DNA of 64,000 nucleotides. It comes from Methylomicrobium lacus_A. GTDB taxonomy: Bacteria > Pseudomonadota > Gammaproteobacteria > Methylococcales > Methylomonadaceae. The notes under the pieces were generated by a model. That model did no database searches. It was not told the origin of the DNA and saw only the letters and a program-made list of their open reading frames with translations. The position numbers and the translations under genes are program-made. The stretch spans positions 1,736,001 to 1,800,000 of the forward strand of contig NZ_CP169217.1 of NCBI RefSeq assembly GCF_041897535.1, in the 5' to 3' direction. This document shows positions 43,754 to 53,120 of this stretch, in pieces. Each line of letters opens with the position of its first letter. Position 1 is the stretch's first letter.

Positions 43754-44938
43754 TTACTTCCCTAACATAACGGATACCTCGGCATCGCAATTGGATTTAG
43801 AACCTGCAAGCAAGCCTTGAGTTTTGACATTAAAGTTTGCACTTCCTGTTATTTTAACGTCCTTGAAACCCGCATCATTTAAAAGCTTTGTCGCTTCAAC
43901 CTTAGTCTTTCCAACAATGTTAGGAACCAAGCATAGCTCCTGAATGTTGACTTTTCCATTCACATCCAAGTGGATAGGAAGCGCCAGGTTGGCTTTTACA
44001 CACACCAGATCTTTCGGCAAAGGCAGAAGGCTCCTGAGCAGCGCTTCTACTGGCCCTACCACGCCTTGCAGGGGCAAATCATTGAGCGCCAAATTAACAC
44101 TTAAGTCGACGGCGTTCTTGTCTATACCCAGCGCGACAATAGCCGGATTTAAATCCTCTATACTGCAAATATATGTGCCTGTTTTCGGTTTGAGCAAATT
44201 AACCGACACGACTGTGCAAACCGCCAGTGGGTTAAGACTAATCGTCAACCGGGCCCCCAGTGTCAGCGGAAGCAGCGTGTCGGTTACAATATCACCAGCA
44301 GTAATAGCGGCTGTCACAAGGCCTTCACACGCATTTTTTCCTGTCGGTGGCGGCGGTGTTACCGGAGGCGGTGTCACCGGAGGCGGTGGTGTCACCGGAG
44401 GGGGCGTTACTGGCGGAGGTGTCACCGGGGGCAGCACCGGAGGCGGTGTCACTGGCGGTATCACTGGAGGCGGAGAGGGCGGCAACGGAGGCGTAGGCGT
44501 CCCCGCCAGCAGCACCACACCGGAATTCACCGTATCGCCGCTGGCGATGTAGGAGGTCAGCGCCACGGCCTGGGTTTCGCCTTTCGGATCTGTCCAGCTA
44601 ACGTTGACACCGACTTGTTTGCAATCGACCGAATTAGGGCAGCTTGTAATCGACCAGGTGCGGGCAAAACTACTGTTATCACCGGCGTAAGACGCGGGGC
44701 TATCGTTACCCGAAGCCATGCCGGTGTAAGTATCTTTATTGGCGAAGCTGCGCAGTTCTTCGATTTTATCTTGCGCCAGATTCAAGGCGCGGGTTTTCAT
44801 GCGGCTATCGCCGCTGTTGATCAGGGTAATACCCTGCAATCTGGCCAGCCCCAACATCACCACCGCTACGACAAGCGCGGCGACCAAGGCTTCCAACAGG
44901 GAAAAGCCGCGCTGCAAGACATAGAACACTTTCTTCAT
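43754..44938 (-). CDS. PilV-like minor prepilin fused to a PASTA-like domain
   Basis: 394 residues. The prepilin leader RGFSLLEALVAALVVAVV (cleavage after the Gly, methylated Phe) is followed by a PilV-like domain with LNLAQDKIEELRSFAN. Then come an unusual proline-rich linker (about residues 148-203, PPVTPP-type repeats), an unassigned domain (about 205-335) and a C-terminal PASTA-like module, LVPNIVGKTKVEATKLLNDA and GSKSNCDAEVSVMLGK. Known PilV proteins are about 150-200 residues. Last gene of the minor pilin operon. The extension may display a peptidoglycan- or ligand-binding module on the pilus tip. Confidence 0.85.
   Translation of the reverse strand: MKKVFYVLQRGFSLLEALVAALVVAVVMLGLARLQGITLINSGDSRMKTRALNLAQDKIEELRSFANKDTYTGMASGNDSPASYAGDNSSFARTWSITSCPNSVDCKQVGVNVSWTDPKGETQAVALTSYIASGDTVNSGVVLLAGTPTPPLPPSPPPVIPPVTPPPVLPPVTPPPVTPPPVTPPPPVTPPPVTPPPPTGKNACEGLVTAAITAGDIVTDTLLPLTLGARLTISLNPLAVCTVVSVNLLKPKTGTYICSIEDLNPAIVALGIDKNAVDLSVNLALNDLPLQGVVGPVEALLRSLLPLPKDLVCVKANLALPIHLDVNGKVNIQELCLVPNIVGKTKVEATKLLNDAGFKDVKITGSANFNVKTQGLLAGSKSNCDAEVSVMLGK
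44340..44475. repeat. Coding tandem repeat (proline-rich linker)
   Basis: Imperfect repeats of the unit GGCGGTGTCACCGGAGG on the plus strand, encoding the PPVTPP linker of the PilV-like protein. Repeats of this kind change length readily by slippage. Confidence 0.8.
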
Positions 44939-44950
44939 GACCGTTTCTCT

Positions 44951-46198
44951 CTAAAAGTCTTTCCAGGTCCCCGGCAAGCGGGAAGCATTAATCGGGCGCG
45001 AATTGATGGTCTGCATGCCCACGCCGTCGCCGACGCCATGAATCTCAAGGTTGGCATTCATTTTTTTGACGCCTCCGTTAACTCCAAGCGAACCATATAC
45101 GGTCACATTGCCCCAGCCGTTCATGGGGTCCGTGACGCAACCATCAACCTCCAGAAAGAACAAAATTCCGTAAATCGTTGTATTGCCGTTCGGTTTGGGG
45201 CAGCCATGCTCGAACACAATCATCACGGGGTCGGCCGCCGAGCCGTAAGTGCCGCCGGCCCAATTGCCGGTGCTGCTCACCCAGTAAAGCCCGGGGTCGG
45301 TGCTCAGCGTCGCGGAAGCCGCCGCCTTGAATTGCGCCTGACTGACCTGGAAGTAATAATCCCAGAGAGAATTGTGCGGATAGGCCGTGTTGTTTTGCAG
45401 TAAGCCATTATGCAGATCGAGGTGGGAGCGCCCCGTTCCGGCAGACGTAGGATCGCAACCGCCCCCGGGACCGCAATAATTCAGGCAGAAGTTTCCGCCG
45501 ACATTTTCAGGTTTCGATGTCATGATGGAACGTTCCAGCTCGTTATCGACTTTTCCGTTACCATTGGCATCCGTCCATTCGCCGCTATCCACGACGCCAT
45601 TACCGTTCGCGTCGACCCACTCGTTGGCATCCTTGCTGCCGTCGCCGTCCAGGTCATGCCAATTGGGATAGATATCCGGCGTGCCTGTCGTTGAAGTCAT
45701 GCAGCCATCCATGACCAAGGGAGGGGGAAGTTTGCCTTCCTTGGTCAGCAGGCTGCCGGGTTTGATATAGGTGTCGGTGGCGCCGGAAATAGAGGCATCG
45801 GAAGCGCCCGTAGCGGTTGATCTGACATGGATAAATTCGGAATCGGCGCCGGGCCTGGAGTAGACCAACGCACTGACGTTGTAGGCTTCGCCCGTGCTGG
45901 TGCCCGTCACCTGCGGCAATGTCGGGCATCCGGTTGCAGGACAAGCCAATGTGTTGGCGCCGCTCGGCCAAGGCACATTATGTTTGCCCGCCCAAGCCGT
46001 CCCATATTCCAGCCCAGCTTCGGCCGCCTCCAGCGCCTCGCGGGCGCGCAGATCGTTGCCGGTAATTTTTTGCTCCATCAGCCCTGTGCGCGCCGTGGTC
46101 AGCGCGATAATGCCCATGACCATCGCCAACACCAGCACCACAATCAAAGTGGCGGCGCCTTTCTGGGACGGTTTGAACTTGCAGCTTGAAATTTTCAT
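44951..46198 (-). CDS. pilX: PilX-like minor pilin with EF-hand-like loops
   Basis: 415 residues. N-terminal PilX membrane helix QKGAATLIVVLVLAMVMGII followed by the conserved REALEAAEAGLEYG. The middle has three calcium-loop-like runs: DLDGDGSKDANEW, DANGNGVVDSGEW and DANGNGKVDNELE (about residues 180-217). The C-terminal part is unassigned. PilX is a minor pilin that primes pilus assembly. Gene order is fimT-pilW-pilX-pilV-like; no pilY1 follows. Confidence 0.87.
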   Translation of the reverse strand: MKISSCKFKPSQKGAATLIVVLVLAMVMGIIALTTARTGLMEQKITGNDLRAREALEAAEAGLEYGTAWAGKHNVPWPSGANTLACPATGCPTLPQVTGTSTGEAYNVSALVYSRPGADSEFIHVRSTATGASDASISGATDTYIKPGSLLTKEGKLPPPLVMDGCMTSTTGTPDIYPNWHDLDGDGSKDANEWVDANGNGVVDSGEWTDANGNGKVDNELERSIMTSKPENVGGNFCLNYCGPGGGCDPTSAGTGRSHLDLHNGLLQNNTAYPHNSLWDYYFQVSQAQFKAAASATLSTDPGLYWVSSTGNWAGGTYGSAADPVMIVFEHGCPKPNGNTTIYGILFFLEVDGCVTDPMNGWGNVTVYGSLGVNGGVKKMNANLEIHGVGDGVGMQTINSRPINASRLPGTWKDF

Positions 46199-46221
46199 CG
46201 ACTCAATACAGCAGAGGGGGG

Positions 46222-47061
46222 TTAAGGAATGGCGTCCAGAAATTTGTCGTTTCGAATCCGGACTTGTTCGGTAATGGTTTGCTTGACGGTATTGTCGTCG
46301 CGCAATTGACCATCCAGCTTAATCGTGACATAGCGCACATACAGGCAGGCGGGATCTGGGCTACCATCTCGCGTACAGGTGTTGCAGGCTTCGCCGGCAT
46401 CGCAGGTGAAATTATGATTATCATCCCCAGTCAAAATGCCATCGTGATCACTGGGCTCGTCTATTCCGTCATGATCATCGTCGGTCATGCTGGTGACATT
46501 GAGGGCTTTTGCGGTCAGCGTGAAGGTCACCCCGGTGATTTCCACCTCCGGTTCGGTAACCGACTCCCATTCGCCATCGGCGCAGTCATCGTTGCTGTCG
46601 CCGCTGTTGCGGATTTCCAGTTCGCCCGTATTGCCGTTCAGACGAAAACCCAGCCTTTCATTGGCGTCGACGGCGGGCGGCGCTTCGTCCAGGACACCGT
46701 CGTTATTGGGGTCCTCATCGCGATTATAGGCATAGACGATGCAACTGCCCGTGTTATAAATCGCCACATCGGTAGTGGCGCCGGATGTGGCGCCGTCAAA
46801 AAAAGGATTGTTTTGCAGCAAGGCAAAATTCGTTGCAGGATCTGCCGTCACGAAACCGGCGCGGCGAATATCGCGCTCCATCATATCCATCATCGCCCGC
46901 ATATCCTGATTTAAACGGGCGAGTTTAATGTTTTCGGCTTGTCCCCGGACCGAGGCGATGTAGATGCTGATGCCGCCGGCGACAACGATGAGCCCGACCA
47001 ACATGCCGATCAGCAACTCGATCAGGGTGATGCCGGCTTGCCGCTTTCGAATCATGAACAT
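46222..47061 (-). CDS. pilW: PilW-like minor pilin
   Basis: About 279 residues from the ATG at 47061, which overlaps the fimT stop. Prepilin leader RQAGITLIELLIGMLVGLIV, then the PilW feature RLNQDMRAMMDMMERDIRRA. Acidic calcium-loop-like runs occur here too (DEDPNNDGVLDE, DDDHDGIDE). An ATG six bases further in is also possible. A longer frame to 47088 is not needed. Second gene of the operon. Confidence 0.87.
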   Translation of the reverse strand: MFMIRKRQAGITLIELLIGMLVGLIVVAGGISIYIASVRGQAENIKLARLNQDMRAMMDMMERDIRRAGFVTADPATNFALLQNNPFFDGATSGATTDVAIYNTGSCIVYAYNRDEDPNNDGVLDEAPPAVDANERLGFRLNGNTGELEIRNSGDSNDDCADGEWESVTEPEVEITGVTFTLTAKALNVTSMTDDDHDGIDEPSDHDGILTGDDNHNFTCDAGEACNTCTRDGSPDPACLYVRYVTIKLDGQLRDDNTVKQTITEQVRIRNDKFLDAIP

Positions 47062-47600
47062 GGATGACCTACCAGCATGCTGCCGCAAATCTTCGTTCTG
47101 CCCAGCTTGCTGACGCTGATCTGGGCCGTATTGAGAGTCGATGTCAGTGTGACTTCGCCGTCATTGGCGTTTTTGACCCGTGCAGGACTAAAGGTGGTAT
47201 AGGCGACACTGCCGTCAGCGCCATCACTGAAAGTCGCCGACGACAGGATAATCGACGGAAAACCGTTGCCATTGACGGTTTTTAGCACGGTACCGTCTCC
47301 CAGCGTGATGGTGTAAGCCCAGGCACTGCCCGTCGTAAACGTCACGCGTACCGGCTTGTTACGTGCGATCGCTTCACTCCGCGCCCAGCGCAAATCCGCC
47401 AGTACCGCTTCCGTGGCGCCCATGATGCGTTGTTTGTCTATCGAGGCTTTAAAGGACGGGGCAGCTAATGCGGCCAAAATCGCAATAATCGCGATGACGA
47501 CCAGCGCTTCAATGAACGTAAAACCGGACTGTTTCCGAGGGGTGCTTGTTGAGGTTTGCCGTAATGTCGGGCAGGGAGAAGTAAACGGCCGCATTTCCAT
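47052..47600 (-). CDS. fimT: FimT/GspH-type minor pseudopilin
   Basis: 182 residues. Prepilin motif QSGFTFIEALVVIAIIAILA followed by LRWARSEAIARNKPVRVTF, the hallmark of the GspH/FimT family, and a C-terminal disulphide pair (CGSMLVGHPC). The 22-residue leader before the cleavage site is long. AAGGA precedes the ATG at 47600. FimT-like pilins also bind DNA during uptake in some competent bacteria. First gene of the minor pilin operon. Confidence 0.9.
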   Translation of the reverse strand: MEMRPFTSPCPTLRQTSTSTPRKQSGFTFIEALVVIAIIAILAALAAPSFKASIDKQRIMGATEAVLADLRWARSEAIARNKPVRVTFTTGSAWAYTITLGDGTVLKTVNGNGFPSIILSSATFSDGADGSVAYTTFSPARVKNANDGEVTLTSTLNTAQISVSKLGRTKICGSMLVGHPCS

Positions 47601-48186
47601 GTTAAATCCTTGTTAGATTCCAAGCCGGCATCGACAATAATGCGCGGCCCAATTTACGATTCATGCCGCCCTGTCAAATCGTGACTCGAACACAAGCGAA
47701 TCACACTGAGGCGCATGAATTTCTTTTTCTTCCGCAGAAATTGAATGCAGACCTGATACCGTGGAAACATGGACGGGCTGAGCCTTACAACCCTGCACGT
47801 CAATCCCTTCAATCAAATTTCCTCGCAGCAGTGTCCGGTCCTATGCACGGTTCTGTTCTTGCGGTTCATTATTGCCCTGCGCGATCAAGCTTGCGGATTT
47901 TGCTGATAACGCCTTTGCTAATCTGTTCAGACGACAGCGCCGACATTTCCCGTAAGCCTTAACGTACAAAGAAAGTCTACTTAATGTAGTTGACGAAGCC
48001 AAATAGTCAACCCGAAGTCGAACTATTCGGGCGCCTTGTTAGAAAGTTGCCAAGAGAATGAGATGATGAACCGGAAGGCGTTGACAGCCCGTGGGAGCAC
48101 GAAAACCTTACATCGTTTCCTCGCAAAGCTTATCGCTGATTTAACTCAATGGCAGTGATGCACTGTGTGGGAACGAGGACCGACCC
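47601..48186. other. Intergenic stretch, no gene recognised
   Basis: Short frames only, without signals. Contains the fimT promoter region. I see no RNA gene. Confidence 0.5.
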
Positions 48187-48942
48187 TCAAAGCCGATATT
48201 TCGCGCTCTGATTCGGCGTCAGCCGGTTGTGCTCGTCGATATAGTCCTGCCGGCTGATCGGCTTGATCAGCAGCAGTCCGGCGACGAAGCCTCCGGCATG
48301 CGCCCAGAAGGCGATTTGCGCGGGGCCGCCGACGGCGGGCACCGCGCTGATCAGCTGGATGAAAAACCAGTAGCCGAGCATGTAAACGGCCGGAATCGCG
48401 GCGGTCGTGATGAAGAATCCCAACGGAATCAGCGTATGCACATAGGCTCTCGGATAAAGTCTCGCATAGGCGCCCATCACGCCGCCGATCGCGCCGGAGG
48501 CGCCGACCATCGGCGTGATCGCGGCCGTGTCGGCCATGATTTGCGCCCCCGCGGCCGCCAGGATGCATAAAGCGTAAAAGACGAGAAAGCGGAAGGGCCC
48601 CATCGCATCTTCGACGTTGTCGCCGAAAATCCATAAGAACCAGAGGTTGGTGATGATGTGAAACCAACTGCCGTGCAGGAACGCATGCGTGATCAGGGTG
48701 GAGAGACCGTCCTTGCCGTCGAGCACGCAGGCCATGTTCTCCGCCAGGTCGATCCGCGTGCCGACCGGCACGCTATTCAGCAGTTCGCCAGGAATCAGGC
48801 TGTACAGGCACAGCGACCTGGCCAGCGGCACGTCGCTGCCGGCACCCTGCACGAACATCCAGACGAAAAGATTCACCACGATCAGCCCGATCGTCGCGAC
48901 CGGCGTGCGGAGGGTGGGATTTTCATCGCGAATCGGAAACAT
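48187..48942 (-). CDS. Rhomboid-family intramembrane serine protease
   Basis: 251 residues with about six membrane helices. The HAFLHGSWFHIITNLWFLWI block gives the conserved helix-2 motif (His, Asn), VGASGAIGGVMGAY contains the catalytic Ser, and FWAHAGGFVAGLLL the catalytic His. It cleaves membrane-protein substrates within the bilayer. SD AGGAG precedes the ATG. The C-terminal tail is basic and hydrophilic. It follows the lipoprotein gene in the same direction after 123 bases. Confidence 0.93.
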   Translation of the reverse strand: MFPIRDENPTLRTPVATIGLIVVNLFVWMFVQGAGSDVPLARSLCLYSLIPGELLNSVPVGTRIDLAENMACVLDGKDGLSTLITHAFLHGSWFHIITNLWFLWIFGDNVEDAMGPFRFLVFYALCILAAAGAQIMADTAAITPMVGASGAIGGVMGAYARLYPRAYVHTLIPLGFFITTAAIPAVYMLGYWFFIQLISAVPAVGGPAQIAFWAHAGGFVAGLLLIKPISRQDYIDEHNRLTPNQSAKYRL

Positions 48943-49065
48943 GGATGACTCCTGAATTAAGTAAAGTTTCTAGCCGGCCGCATCGACCGCTTGCGGCCAA
49001 TGTAAACCGAAACGGCGAGGATTTCAATCGCAATCCCCTGTGCAAAGCGGATTGCCGACGCTGCC

Positions 49066-50571
49066 CTACTGTCTGGCGATCAGACGTTCGAATAGAAACG
49101 GATCGTCGAAATAACGCCTGCCGGTGAAGGCGATCGCATGCACGCCCCATTGCCGCATCGCGCCGGGACTCGGCACGCCGAACGACCAGAGCAGGAAGCG
49201 TTCGGGGCGGACGCTGGCGGCGATGATGCCGTCCGGGCCGAAAAGGCTGCGCCGCGATCCGTCCGGCAAGGGCAGCGACAACAGGTCGTCGTATACCTGA
49301 ACCCGATAAGGCGTTGCCGGCGTCTTGTCGCCTGCCGCGATCGCTGCCGTTTGCTGGAGGTAATGCGTGCGGCTTTCGAGCCGCAGCAAAAGGCGTTGTC
49401 CGGGCGGAATGGGGGCGATAGATTTCGGACTCAGCACCGCTTCCGCCCCGTCCTTTGGCGAAATGCTCCGATAACCTTGCCCCGGAAACAGCAGGTAATA
49501 ACAGCCGCAGGCATGGATGCTGTCATAGGCAATCGGGACGCCCTCCGGACTCAAAGTAATCCGCCAGATCACGCTGTCCAGTTCGCCGCCGTACCAATCG
49601 GTCAGGCCGGTTTTTTCGCGCGCGGGCAGCCAGATTTGATAGATCAGTTGCAACAGATTGCGGCCCTGCCGGCGGGTGTAGGCGTGTTTTTGATAGACGA
49701 TAGGATAGCGAGTATCGATGCGCGGCTCGCCCTGGTCGTTCAGCGTCGCCGCGCCGATCTTGTCGGTATCGTTGCGGGTGTCGATTTCCCAGATCGGCGC
49801 GAAATGGGCGAACAGGCGTCCTAGCCGTTCATCGGAAAGCGCCGGAATGCCCAAGGGATTTTGATATGCCGCACGCAGCGTCGCGGCAATTTCAGAGGCA
49901 GCCAAAAATCCGTTTGATGCCGGCACATAGCGGGCCAGGCGGCCTTGCACCGGCAACGCATCAAGAGGCCGCATGAAACTTGCGGCAAGTTTTCTATGCA
50001 GATTTTTCAGCGCGAGTTTGCCCGGATACTGCATGAGCCAATACGCGCCGGCGACGCGCTGCCAGCTTCGATAGGCATCCGGGACATGGATTTGCTGGCG
50101 CAGAAACGGCTTGTACTCGGGGTGATGCAAGGCTGCCTGGAGGAGGCGGTTGCCGCATTGCCGCAGCACCTGATCCAGAGAGCCCGGCAAGGGCGCTTCG
50201 GCCAGCACGGCTTTTGCGGCGGCCGGCGGCAGATTCGCGGCTTCGCGGAGACGCAGCGAGGCGTCAAGCTGCCGCATGCGCTCCAGCCATTCCGCATAAG
50301 CGCCATCGGTCAGGTTTTGCGCGCGAAAGGAAGCGAGAAAGCGGTCGGCGCGCAGGTACGGAAAGCCGGTGATTTTCGCCGCGGACGGGTCAAACCGTTC
50401 GTGCTCGTCCAGCAGAGCGTCGAAGTTTTGGTACCACAGCAGACAGGCGGCCTCGTCCGGCGCGAGCTCTTCGATGCGCAGCGGGCTGCTTGTGCAGCCT
50501 TGCGCCAGCAAAGCCAGCAGCACCAGGAATGCCGTATGCCGGCTGAACCGGAATCGAAAAGTTTTCGCCAT
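49066..50571 (-). CDS. Large lipoprotein of unknown function
   Basis: 501 residues from the ATG at 50571 (MAKTFRFRFSRHTAFLVLLA), preceded by GGAGG; the longer frame to 50703 runs into repeat DNA. The lipobox LLAQGC predicts an acylated cysteine. The body is rich in aromatic and polar residues (ACGCYYLLFPGQGYRSISPK, ITLSPEGVPIAYDSIHACG) and ends EIDTRN...TDKIGAAT and IAFTGRRYFDDPFLFERL-type motifs. I recognise no family or catalytic site. Location is probably the outer membrane's inner leaflet. Confidence 0.75.
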   Translation of the reverse strand: MAKTFRFRFSRHTAFLVLLALLAQGCTSSPLRIEELAPDEAACLLWYQNFDALLDEHERFDPSAAKITGFPYLRADRFLASFRAQNLTDGAYAEWLERMRQLDASLRLREAANLPPAAAKAVLAEAPLPGSLDQVLRQCGNRLLQAALHHPEYKPFLRQQIHVPDAYRSWQRVAGAYWLMQYPGKLALKNLHRKLAASFMRPLDALPVQGRLARYVPASNGFLAASEIAATLRAAYQNPLGIPALSDERLGRLFAHFAPIWEIDTRNDTDKIGAATLNDQGEPRIDTRYPIVYQKHAYTRRQGRNLLQLIYQIWLPAREKTGLTDWYGGELDSVIWRITLSPEGVPIAYDSIHACGCYYLLFPGQGYRSISPKDGAEAVLSPKSIAPIPPGQRLLLRLESRTHYLQQTAAIAAGDKTPATPYRVQVYDDLLSLPLPDGSRRSLFGPDGIIAASVRPERFLLWSFGVPSPGAMRQWGVHAIAFTGRRYFDDPFLFERLIARQ

Positions 50572-50688
50572 TGCCGCCTCCTGTATTTGCCTGACAAATC
50601 CGGTAAATCTCTTGTCTTGAAAGCCGCAGGAAGAGATCCGCGTCACGCACCGCGGGAGCGATGCAAACGGCATTTCCACGCCGGGGCG

Positions 50689-50843
50689 CTCGTCGTTATA
50701 CACAACTGCTTGCCCAACCCGTCATGCCGGCAGATATAAGGGATTGCCGGAATCCAGGCTTCATGGACGTGTCGGGCTTGCCATCCTTGGCTCTGGATAC
50801 CCGCTTCTCGGCGGGTATGACGACACTTGTGTATAACGATGAG
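50689..50843. mobile_element. MITE-like element, copy B (155 bp)
   Basis: Ends CTCGTCGTTATACA / TGTATAACGATGAG (one mismatch). The flanking direct repeat is CGCCGG(G/A)GCG at 50679-50688 and 50844-50853. As with copy A, the insertion split a palindromic repeat of the TTCCACGC/GCGTGGGAA type. It is 18 bp longer than the other copies. Confidence 0.8.
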
Positions 50844-50864
50844 CGCCGGAGCGTGGGAACGATT

Positions 50865-51839
50865 TTATTGTTTGATCGGCGCAGCCGAATAACGCAGGCC
50901 CATATACAGAAAAAACTGCACCCCAAAGATCAGATTCGCCATCAACAGGTGAACCGGCTGCGCGACCGGCGGCATGCCGAGGCGGTCCAGCGTCACTCCG
51001 GCGAGAATCGCGGTCACGATCAGGCCGATCAGCACATAGCCGGTACGCAGGAACAGGCTTTGCCGGTCGCAGGACTGCCGCAGCTTCCAGAACACCCAGA
51101 AGTTCGTGAGCAGGATGATCGACGAGAACGACCGGTGCACATAGAAAATGATCGGAAAATCGTCGCGCCAGAATTGCCGGTCGATATAGCTGTGTTCGTG
51201 CGAGATGAAATCGACCGCCTCCCTCACCTGCGTGCCCATCGCGACCTGCAGCAGGGTCATGCCGATCGCGACCAGCAGCACGGTTTTGGCGCGCGGCGCC
51301 AGCAGGCTGCTGTCGATGCAGGCGAAAGTCTCGCGCTGCGAGCGGGTGATCGTGTAGATCACCAGCGCCACGATCAACAGGGCCATCAGCATGTGCAGCG
51401 TGATCATGTACGGCTTCAGATTGCTCGCGACGACCGAGGAACCGAGCCAGCCCTGAAAGCCGATCAGGAACAGGTTGGTCAGCGACAAATAGAAGATGGT
51501 CTTGTCGCGTTTCAGGAAGATGCGCGAAGCCCAGGCGGTCAGCAATACCAACAGGCCGGTGGTCACGCCGACCAGCCGGTTCGAGTATTCGGTCCAGGTC
51601 TTGACCGGGTTGAATTCGGTATTCTCGTAGCCGCGCTGCGCGTAAATCTCGTGGTAGTTGGCAGGCAATTGCGCCTCGTCGGTCGGCGGAATCCAGCGGC
51701 CGAAGCAGGTCGGCCAGTCCGGGCAGCCCATGCCCGCGCCGGAAGCACGGACGATGCCGCCGGCCAGGATCACCAGATAAACCGCGAAAATGGTCAACAG
51801 ACCCAGGCGGCGGAAGTTCAGAATGGCTTGGTCGTTCAT
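50865..51839 (-). CDS. ctaA: Heme A synthase
   Basis: 324 residues with about eight membrane helices. The motifs GGIVRASGAGMGCPDWPTCF and MGTQVREAVDFI plus the paired histidines in ITLHMLMALL and IFYVHRSFSS match the CtaA/Cox15 family, which converts heme O to heme A for aa3-type terminal oxidases. So the organism is an aerobe with a heme-copper oxidase. Its start overlaps the ygfZ stop by four bases. Confidence 0.93.
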   Translation of the reverse strand: MNDQAILNFRRLGLLTIFAVYLVILAGGIVRASGAGMGCPDWPTCFGRWIPPTDEAQLPANYHEIYAQRGYENTEFNPVKTWTEYSNRLVGVTTGLLVLLTAWASRIFLKRDKTIFYLSLTNLFLIGFQGWLGSSVVASNLKPYMITLHMLMALLIVALVIYTITRSQRETFACIDSSLLAPRAKTVLLVAIGMTLLQVAMGTQVREAVDFISHEHSYIDRQFWRDDFPIIFYVHRSFSSIILLTNFWVFWKLRQSCDRQSLFLRTGYVLIGLIVTAILAGVTLDRLGMPPVAQPVHLLMANLIFGVQFFLYMGLRYSAAPIKQ

Positions 51840-52819
51840 GCGATAGGTAAAGGTAACAATCGGAGGGAAACTTCGGGATGATCCTTCAGCACCAGGTCAT
51901 ATTCGCCGCTTTCGGAGACCAGCAGCACCGCCAGCAAATGACAAATGCCGTCACGGCTGATCGCGGTCAATACCTGACCGCGGCTTTGCTCGCCGCCGCT
52001 GCGGTCCAGGATGGCCGTATTGGCGGCGGGCGCGGTGTCGAGCGCGCATTCGGCCAGAAACAGCGCGCGCTTGGCCTTGCCCAGGTAGTGGGTTCGCGCG
52101 ACGATTTCCTGGCCGGTGTAGCAGCCCTTGGTGAAGCTGATGCCGTCCAGCTTGTCCAGGTTCAACATCTGCGGCACGTGCTCTTCCGAGGTGGCCAGGC
52201 TCAGCCAGGGAATGCCGGCGAGTAAATCGAGCAAGCGCCAGTCCTCCGAATTGCCGGGCGCATAGCCTTGACCCAAGCGATCGGTCCACAGCGCGATCGC
52301 CTTCTCCGTCTCCGCGATCACCAGCGTGCGCTTGGCTTCCGAGCCCAGCGCAATCGATACCGCCCCCTGATCGCAGCGGGCCGCGAAGCGCGGCTCGACC
52401 GGGGCTTCGTTCGAGCTGACGCCCAGCAGGCATAAATCGTCCGAGCGGTCGGTAAACTTCACATCCGAACGCAGCACATATTTTTGCAGACGGGTTTTGA
52501 CCGGCTCCAGCAACTCCAGAGGCAGCACGAGCAGATAGGCGTCCGCTTTTTTCGCGAGCAGAAACGTCGCTATCGCGCGGCCTTTCGGATTGCAGAATGC
52601 GCCGATCCGCGCCTGGGTTTCAGTCACTTCGAAAACATTGCAGGTGGACTGGCCTTGCAGCAGTTTCGCCGCATCCTTGCCGGAGACGGCTAATACCCCT
52701 AGATCATCAATCGGGTAGAGATGGGGATGATCGGATCGGGATTCGGCAAAAACGATAGCGCTATCGTTTTCGATCACGGCCTGCCTGGAAAGCAGGAAGT
52801 TTTTCCATTGCGGATTCAT
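51836..52819 (-). CDS. ygfZ: Folate-dependent Fe-S / tRNA-modification protein YgfZ
   Basis: 327 residues with the diagnostic motif SFTKGCYTGQEIVARTHYLG (KGCxxGQE, about residue 228) and the GcvT-like tetrahydrofolate-binding fold; NPKGRAIATFLLAKK is in the N-terminal half. YgfZ (IbaG partner) helps repair or assemble Fe-S enzymes and influences tRNA thiolation. It is translationally coupled to the downstream heme A synthase gene. Confidence 0.95.
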   Translation of the reverse strand: MNPQWKNFLLSRQAVIENDSAIVFAESRSDHPHLYPIDDLGVLAVSGKDAAKLLQGQSTCNVFEVTETQARIGAFCNPKGRAIATFLLAKKADAYLLVLPLELLEPVKTRLQKYVLRSDVKFTDRSDDLCLLGVSSNEAPVEPRFAARCDQGAVSIALGSEAKRTLVIAETEKAIALWTDRLGQGYAPGNSEDWRLLDLLAGIPWLSLATSEEHVPQMLNLDKLDGISFTKGCYTGQEIVARTHYLGKAKRALFLAECALDTAPAANTAILDRSGGEQSRGQVLTAISRDGICHLLAVLLVSESGEYDLVLKDHPEVSLRLLPLPIA

Positions 52820-53120
52820 GAGACGCTTCGGATAGTAAAAAACGCATATTATACCGCGTTATCGCTCACAAGCCTGAACGGACGGGATACTTCGGCTTCG
52901 AAGTCGGCGGCTTCAGAAAGAATTAAGAATTAAGAATAAAGTTAGATTGCTATTGGCTTTATCTTTCCTGACGCCTCTTTGTAACTGCCCGTTTTATAAA
53001 AAATCACGCCGCCAGAATTAACTTTTTTTCTCCGCCGACCGAGTGAATTATTACCTTGACTTGACCCGCAAATAGAGCGACTCTAACGTATGACTGAAAT
53101 CCCGGCGGCTTACAAATATA
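52820..53120. other. Intergenic, divergent promoter region
   Basis: AT-rich segment between the divergent ygfZ and FecR-barrel genes. I see no gene or repeat. Confidence 0.5.
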
